Below the pieces are notes generated by a model. That model was given only the letters and a program-made list of their open reading frames with translations, had not been told where the DNA came from and made no database searches. Below, piece by piece: positions 12,975 through 13,189 of a stretch of 13,189 nucleotides of DNA. The DNA is from Rhodospirillaceae bacterium (GTDB taxonomy: Bacteria > Pseudomonadota > Alphaproteobacteria > Rhodospirillales > Magnetospirillaceae). Where the stretch lies: positions 1 to 13,189 of the forward strand of contig DUZC01000033.1 in NCBI GenBank assembly GCA_013349735.1, in the 5' to 3' direction. Positions within the stretch are counted from its first letter, which is position 1. Each line of letters begins with the position of its first letter. A program made the translations under genes and the position numbers.

Positions 12975-13145
12975 ATGCGCTTGATTATTGCAATAATACT
13001 TCCATGGCTTTAGTTCTTTACAATTGGGGGAAGACTTGGGCAAACAGGCCTTTTAGGACAGGAACTCATAATAAGCGGCGCGCCTTGGTCATCAGACTGG
13101 ATTTTTGACACGGATTCAGCGGATCGGTCGGATAAGAACGGATAA
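12975..13145 (+). pseudogene. YqaE/Pmp3-family remnant with in-frame TAG
   Basis: ATG at 12975, preceded by GGGAG, opens MRLIIAIILPWL, then TAG at 13011-13013, then FFTIGG before similarity ends. YqaE/Pmp3 small membrane proteins characteristically begin with the pattern MRLI.AI.LPWLQFFTIGRP, so the TAG stands exactly where Gln (CAG) is expected, one transition away. After residue 18 the frame no longer resembles the family and runs to TAA at 13143-13145, inside the terminal repeat. The second half of the gene seems to have been replaced or lost. The first half, with its ribosome site, is well preserved, so the damage looks recent. Alternatively it is an expressed 12-residue peptide. Confidence 0.6.
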
Positions 13146-13189
13146 GAAATTGCGCCGCAGGCGCTGAAAATAATCCGTTGTTTTTCCGT
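13107..13189. repeat. dispersed CACGGAT-type repeat, cut by the right edge
   Basis: The element begins GACACGGATTCAGCGGAT, continues with CGGATAAGAACGGATAAG (13129-13146), has a central hairpin GCGCC/GGCGC (13152-13156, 13160-13164), and then AATCCGTTGTTTTTCCGT, an imperfect inverse of the left half. Its first 16 bases match the palindrome after phoH (9915-9930) with one change. Similar ATCCGT-rich inverted repeats occur between genes in many bacteria. Confidence 0.6.

Noticed and set aside
12984..12997. Perfect ATTATTG/CAATAAT palindrome
   Set aside because: It lies in the coding part of the Pmp3 remnant (Ile-Ile-Ala-Ile-Ile codons) and is explained by those codons.
13011..13013. TAG read as pyrrolysine or other recoded amino acid
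   Set aside because: The position is normally Gln and the frame loses similarity soon after, so simple inactivation is far more likely; no recoding signal is seen.

Overview
The window looks like a chromosomal segment of a GC-rich (about 60% by eye) alphaproteobacterium, most likely Rhodospirillales-like. The evidence is the strong G/C bias at third codon positions, which leaves long empty reading frames antisense to most genes, together with a long-form LeuA, a SapC-family protein and a YeeZ-like SDR protein. No species can be named from the sequence alone.

Left part (1-5069). A gene fragment runs off the left edge on the minus strand. Next comes a minus-strand Phd/YefM-VapC toxin-antitoxin pair with a near-consensus promoter whose -10 box lies inside a repeated TTAGCTA motif, a probable autoregulatory operator. 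A surface-polysaccharide block follows: a 620-residue protein with two GT2 glycosyltransferase domains (minus) diverges from a GDP-mannose 4,6-dehydratase (plus). Convergent with the latter is sapC (minus), preceded by a 46-residue small protein with a good promoter and a TGC-rich palindrome-like site.

Middle part (5070-9900). A YeeZ-like SDR protein (minus) diverges from an exported TPR protein (plus). After a terminator comes a probable leucine-responsive leader (a 28-codon ORF with six Leu codons ending in Leu-stop, then a hairpin that would hide the leuA ribosome binding site) and leuA itself. The 421 bases after leuA hold no convincing protein gene. They carry a tandem duplication of the leuA 3' end, a CCACGAAG-type dispersed inverted repeat, a smaller hairpin, a candidate structured RNA and a strong terminator. 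A short PhoH-family ATPase gene follows.

Right part (9888-13189). A cluster of four inverted repeats separates phoH from a convergent minus-strand pair encoding an exported beta-barrel-like protein and a TraT-like lipoprotein. Diverging from that pair is a lower-GC tract with a two-TM bacterial PH-domain protein and a YqaE/Pmp3 remnant interrupted by an in-frame TAG. The window ends inside another CACGGAT-type dispersed repeat related to one of the palindromes after phoH.

Taken together, this is ordinary housekeeping (leuA, phoH, SDR) interleaved with cell-envelope genes (GT2, gmd, sapC, TraT-like, beta-barrel, PH domain). The least explained material lies between the genes: the leuA leader, the candidate RNA before phoH, the palindrome cluster and the dispersed repeats. 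I see no insertion sequence, CRISPR array, tRNA or rRNA.
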